This document shows, in pieces, positions 60,593-64,000 of a stretch of DNA of 64,000 nucleotides. Under the pieces are notes generated by a model. The model was not told where the DNA came from. It saw nothing but the letters and a program-made list of their open reading frames with translations, and searched no databases. The stretch is from positions 656,779 through 720,778 of the forward strand of contig MNCI01016594.1 in NCBI GenBank assembly GCA_015680685.1, in the 5' to 3' direction. Position 1 is the first letter of the stretch, and each line of letters opens with the position of its first letter. The translations under genes were made by a program, and so were the position numbers. This stretch comes from Gnetum montanum. Taxonomy: Eukaryota > Streptophyta > Gnetopsida > Gnetales > Gnetaceae.

Positions 60593-61598
60593 ATCCTTAC
60601 TACATGTAGCCAACAACCAATATCAATGACCATCATAGCTATCACCAAGTGAGCCTGAACAATAATGTTTCACACAATTGGAAAACTATAAACTTTGTAA
60701 CATGGTAACCTATGGTATCTTGGTTTTATCATGTTATGTCCATATGTAATATGTTGTAGCAACATGTTTTCCTTGTTTGGTTTTATTGTCCTCTTGGGGT
60801 TGTGGTTGCAGGATGAAGCTTGGAAGTCATCATGAAGGTAGTTCATCATGGTAGCAAGTCATCACTTGTCCTTAATGCATAAAATTTGATGAGTTTGTTT
60901 GGCTATGTCAAGAGTTCTTGTATCATATCATTTCCCATTACCATCTCCTTGAAACCAAACACATAGCCTTATTATAGCTTTCCTTATCCAAGAACGTCAA
61001 TGTTAACCAATGATTGACATTCATGCATTGTGGCCATATGACATCCTTCGTCATGACCCACCAACAAGTTCATTGAATGTAATGCATCTTATTCAATGGG
61101 AAAACCATTAAGTCCATTGATCATAACACATCTCATTTGATGGGAAACCCATTAACATTGTTAAGTGTAACACATCTCATTTAATAAGAAAAACCTATAA
61201 AAGCTAGCCTTGGCAATGGAACCTAATGATGGTTTCACCTAAAAAATGGGAAAGCAAATTGCCAAAATCCAAACTCACCCATGAAGAAACAAAATTTGAT
61301 ATCAATGGCTCTAAAGATGTAAAGGTATGAGCCTAGTGGTCAAAAGACCTTAGGGCAAGGTGATGGTCCCTCAAATGCACTTGTTGAGTGAATCACACTT
61401 CAAAAACATGAAGTGCCAAAACCACTAACCTTCCAACATGTCAATGCCATAGCCATGATTTCAACTTTGGATGTAGTATTAGCCTTCATAACCATTTTCA
61501 TATGACCTCATGACCATTTCTTTATCATAGCCTTGTCCCATCATCACAAGCACTCTTGGGCATGGTTTGGCTTGACTAAATCAAATGTAGAGAGGGAA
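60593..61598 (+). other. 3' untranslated region and polypurine tract, copy B
   Basis: Aligns with 12,046-13,053. Three nearby copies of a motif like 'gtaacacatctcatttaatg' occur at 61,075-61,190; copy A has one or two. Ends in AGAGAGGGAA (61,589-61,598), a good polypurine tract. Confidence 0.6.
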
Positions 61599-62980
61599 TG
61601 TCAATGATGGACCTATAATTATTTTTTGTCTTCTTTGGTAATGCCACTTAGGTTAATCCTCTAAACACCTACAAAGAGGGGCTAATGAGACACTATAAAA
61701 AATGCATGTTGTAACCTTTGTAGCCTTTTCCCCATGCAACTCAAGGCTAAACTTCATTGTAAATGTGAAGACTACAACCCATGAGGTGCAATCTCACATA
61801 CTTTATACATTTATGGCTGAAAAATTCCTTATAAGTGGTCAAAGCCTCATCCCCCAAGTAAAAAAAGTTGTATCATACTTATATTTGGTCTTGAAAAGGT
61901 TAAAAATGCCTTTGGGACTACCAAAATTCACATTTTGATAGGTTTTTTTATGGGTAGTACATTTTCCATGTTAGAGATACCTATTAGGGGGTATATCTCA
62001 CATGCACCCAATGTTGGAGGGTGTGAGATCACCCATGCCTAGCATGGGGAGGGGGTATAACTCTTACCCCTAGTGTTGACATTGCATCCCCCCAACATTC
62101 CAGCTTTCCCCATCATTACTCTAGCATGGCTTAGGATTCTAGCATTGCACCAACTCTAGCATTGATCCTGCACTTCAATGTTACTATTGGAAGGCCCAGC
62201 ATGGGTGGAAGAAGCCAGCATAGGTGAAATTTCCATTTACTATTTTTAGTAAATGGAATGGTTTTGATGCCATGGGGGTATCAAAACTTACTATACATAG
62301 TAACCTAGCTGGATCTAAACACCTATAAGCACTTGCATGTGGCGAGAATTCAGCTAGCAATCAAGTAGAATTTGTAGCCAAATTTGTGGTCTAAAACCTA
62401 TAAAAACCAAGCCCCAACACCATGTAAAGGTTTCACACTTTTGACATTTTTAGGCATATATTGCATTCAAGAGCTCCTGCAATCTTGCATATGCATAGCT
62501 TCTTGTATCTCTCAATGTGGAATCTCTATAGCATTTATAACCCCTGTTATCTCCCCTTGAGTTTTGTAAGATTTTGGCATCAATGCTGAGCACCTGGTCA
62601 CTAAGGATCCCAATGTTGTCCACTTTTTTCATCCAAATCCCTTGCAGCTATCATGCCCTATATAGCCAACATTATAGATTTATTGTAAGAGTAGCTAAGA
62701 TTTGATAGCATTAGCAGTGGAAGAGCCTCTGGATTATGAAGTTGACTATAGTAGTTTCAATGGATTCTAAATCCTTTTCCAAGTGAAACCCCTTCTCTCC
62801 ACTCAAGCACAATTTTTTACATATTTCTAGAGTTTTCCTTTATTTTTAAATAAATTTTATAGTTCCATTTATGTATAGTTCAGATTTTTTTTTGCTTTAT
62901 TTTTAGTGCACTTATTGTCAAATGTGCATTTCAGACTTTCATTTTTGTTACCTTGTTTTTCTATCCTTTGAGTCCCTATG
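61599..62980 (+). repeat. 3' LTR of copy B (end approximate)
   Basis: Starts TGTCAATGATGG directly after the polypurine tract. Its second half matches the truncated 5' LTR (43,216-44,000). At 61,960-62,220 it carries AGCATGG/CCATGC-style motifs that resemble the array cores of the same copy. Length about 1.4 kb if the end near 62,980 is right. Confidence 0.6.
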
Positions 62981-63107
62981 TGATCTTTTAAACTACTTAG
63001 CGCACCTTAGATCCTACTTTTTTTTCACAAAGGTCCTTGGGATCCAAGCTCAAAGCTATTTCACTGAGATTTTTAGTTTTTCAATGACTGAGATTTTCAT
63101 TTGCAAC

Positions 63108-64000
63108 ACTATCCATTTATTACTTGATACATCCATTAATAGCCTAAGAGACTTGATATATAGAGGTTGAGAAATATTTCTTAGCCCTAGTCCTATCCTT
63201 GAAGAAGTGAAGACACTACCTCTTTAGGAGCAAAGTTAACATCATATGAAAGGATAATGTAGTAAGAGCCATAATAACTAATAAATATGAGAGGAATCAA
63301 ATAGGCTTATGGAAGTTCATAATAGCTAAGTTTGACCTACAATTGTCCCAATCTCAACAAAAGGTCAAGCTATAGCTACACAAATTACAACTTCCCTAGT
63401 AAAGGATAATGTAGCCATCAATCCCTAATTTCTTGATGAACATGTCAATGTTGTTAACGAGGTACCTAAAGGTTATGAGGCTATCATACATTTTTATGGG
63501 GATTCTATTATTCATGAGGCCAATGATGCCACCATCATAATATCACCATTAGGTGTAATTCAAACTTTTGCATATTGTTTTTAATTTTCTTGTACCAACA
63601 ATCTAGGGGAATATGAAGTATTAATTAGAGGGATGATGGAGGCTTATAATCAAGGAATCAAATATTTGATAATAAAAGGTAATTCAAAACTCATGATTAA
63701 CCAAGTAACTAAGGTTTACATGGGTAAAGACAAACATTTACAACCTACTATGACCTAGCTAAAAAACGTATGCTACAATTTATAGATGTTGGCATTCAAT
63801 ACATATCTTGAACCAAGAACATCCTAGCTTATGCCATTGCAACATTGGTCTTAATTAGATACCAAATTTATTTAGCAAGCTATCTTTCTTAATTAAGAAC
63901 TATGATCTTTTCATTATGCAAAACACTAAGGGCACCTCTATAGTAGCTATTAACATTGTTTCTCAAAAGGAGTGGTATGACAATATTAATTTTTACCTAA
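63108..64000 (+). pseudogene. Pol fragment D: RNase H and archaeal-type RNase H
   Basis: Begins inside the first RNase H, matching 9,935 onward in copy A and about 58,510 onward in copy B, then the connecting region (FNLLYISQ-type) and the archaeal-type RNase H at about 63,600-63,880. Here IKGN replaces IKGDS, as in copy B. It continues past the window end. It follows directly on the LTR and leader of copy B, so more than 10 kb of a full element is missing between them. Confidence 0.7.

Larger units (their letters stand above)
43216..63110 (+). mobile_element. Giant Tat-like element, copy B (most complete)
   Basis: Order on the plus strand: truncated 5' LTR, leader, gag, protease, antisense gene (minus strand, exons 8 to 3), palindrome array, pol, 3' untranslated region, polypurine tract, 3' LTR and a little leader-like sequence. 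The 5' LTR lacks roughly its first 600 bp compared with the 3' LTR and joins copy C at a short shared word near 43,216 (CATGGGTG). Total about 20 kb including a 1.6-kb insert. The LTR halves differ more than those of element E by eye, so this is older. Confidence 0.75.

Overview
This window looks like intergenic DNA from a plant with a large, repeat-filled nuclear genome. It is AT-rich and CpG-poor, and I see no intact host gene, rRNA or tRNA. The reading frames are broken plant LTR-retrotransposon genes. A gymnosperm or another very large plant genome would fit, but the species cannot be read from the sequence.

Most of the window comes from one giant Ty3/gypsy family of Tat/Ogre-like type, recognised by a second, archaeal-type RNase H between the first RNase H and the integrase. 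I name the copies as follows. A: about 2.8-14.45 kb, + strand. A': 14.45-16.0 kb, + strand, a fragment. C: - strand, running from 43.2 down to 21.8 kb and interrupted by another element. B: 43.2-63.1 kb, + strand, the most complete copy at about 20 kb. D: 63.1 kb to the window end, + strand, a pol fragment. Combining the copies gives this order: LTR, leader, gag, protease, a gene on the opposite strand, a tandem array of about 190-bp units, RT/RNase H/archaeal RNase H/integrase, 3' untranslated region, polypurine tract, LTR.

The opposite-strand gene is the main discovery. It has about eight exons, and most of its exon borders carry GT-AG signals that recur at matching places in different copies. 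It starts with MSKRR and ends in a 75-nt last exon that is open and equal in length in both copies that keep it. Every copy with relevant sequence supports its position between protease and reverse transcriptase. Its 5' end faces the start of the RT gene across 13-14 units of the array, whose core is a near-perfect palindrome.

Two non-autonomous elements sit in or beside copy C. Element E (22,729-31,510, - strand) has gag and protease but no RT or integrase. It lies inside C's integrase gene between near-identical 5-bp duplications. A second element (16,015-21,826, + strand) has 1.2-kb LTRs, a primer-binding site matching initiator tRNA-Met with one change, and a CCHC zinc-knuckle gag, but no pol. 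It sits where A' meets C.

Region by region: 0-1.4 kb is unassigned; 1.45-2.7 kb is a richer island of host-gene-like fragments; 2.8-16.0 kb is A and A'; 16.0-21.8 kb is the gag-only element; 21.8-43.2 kb is C with E inside; 43.2-63.1 kb is B; 63.1-64.0 kb is D. All coding regions are decayed. The catalytic RT motif is damaged differently in A, B and C, so none of them should be active.
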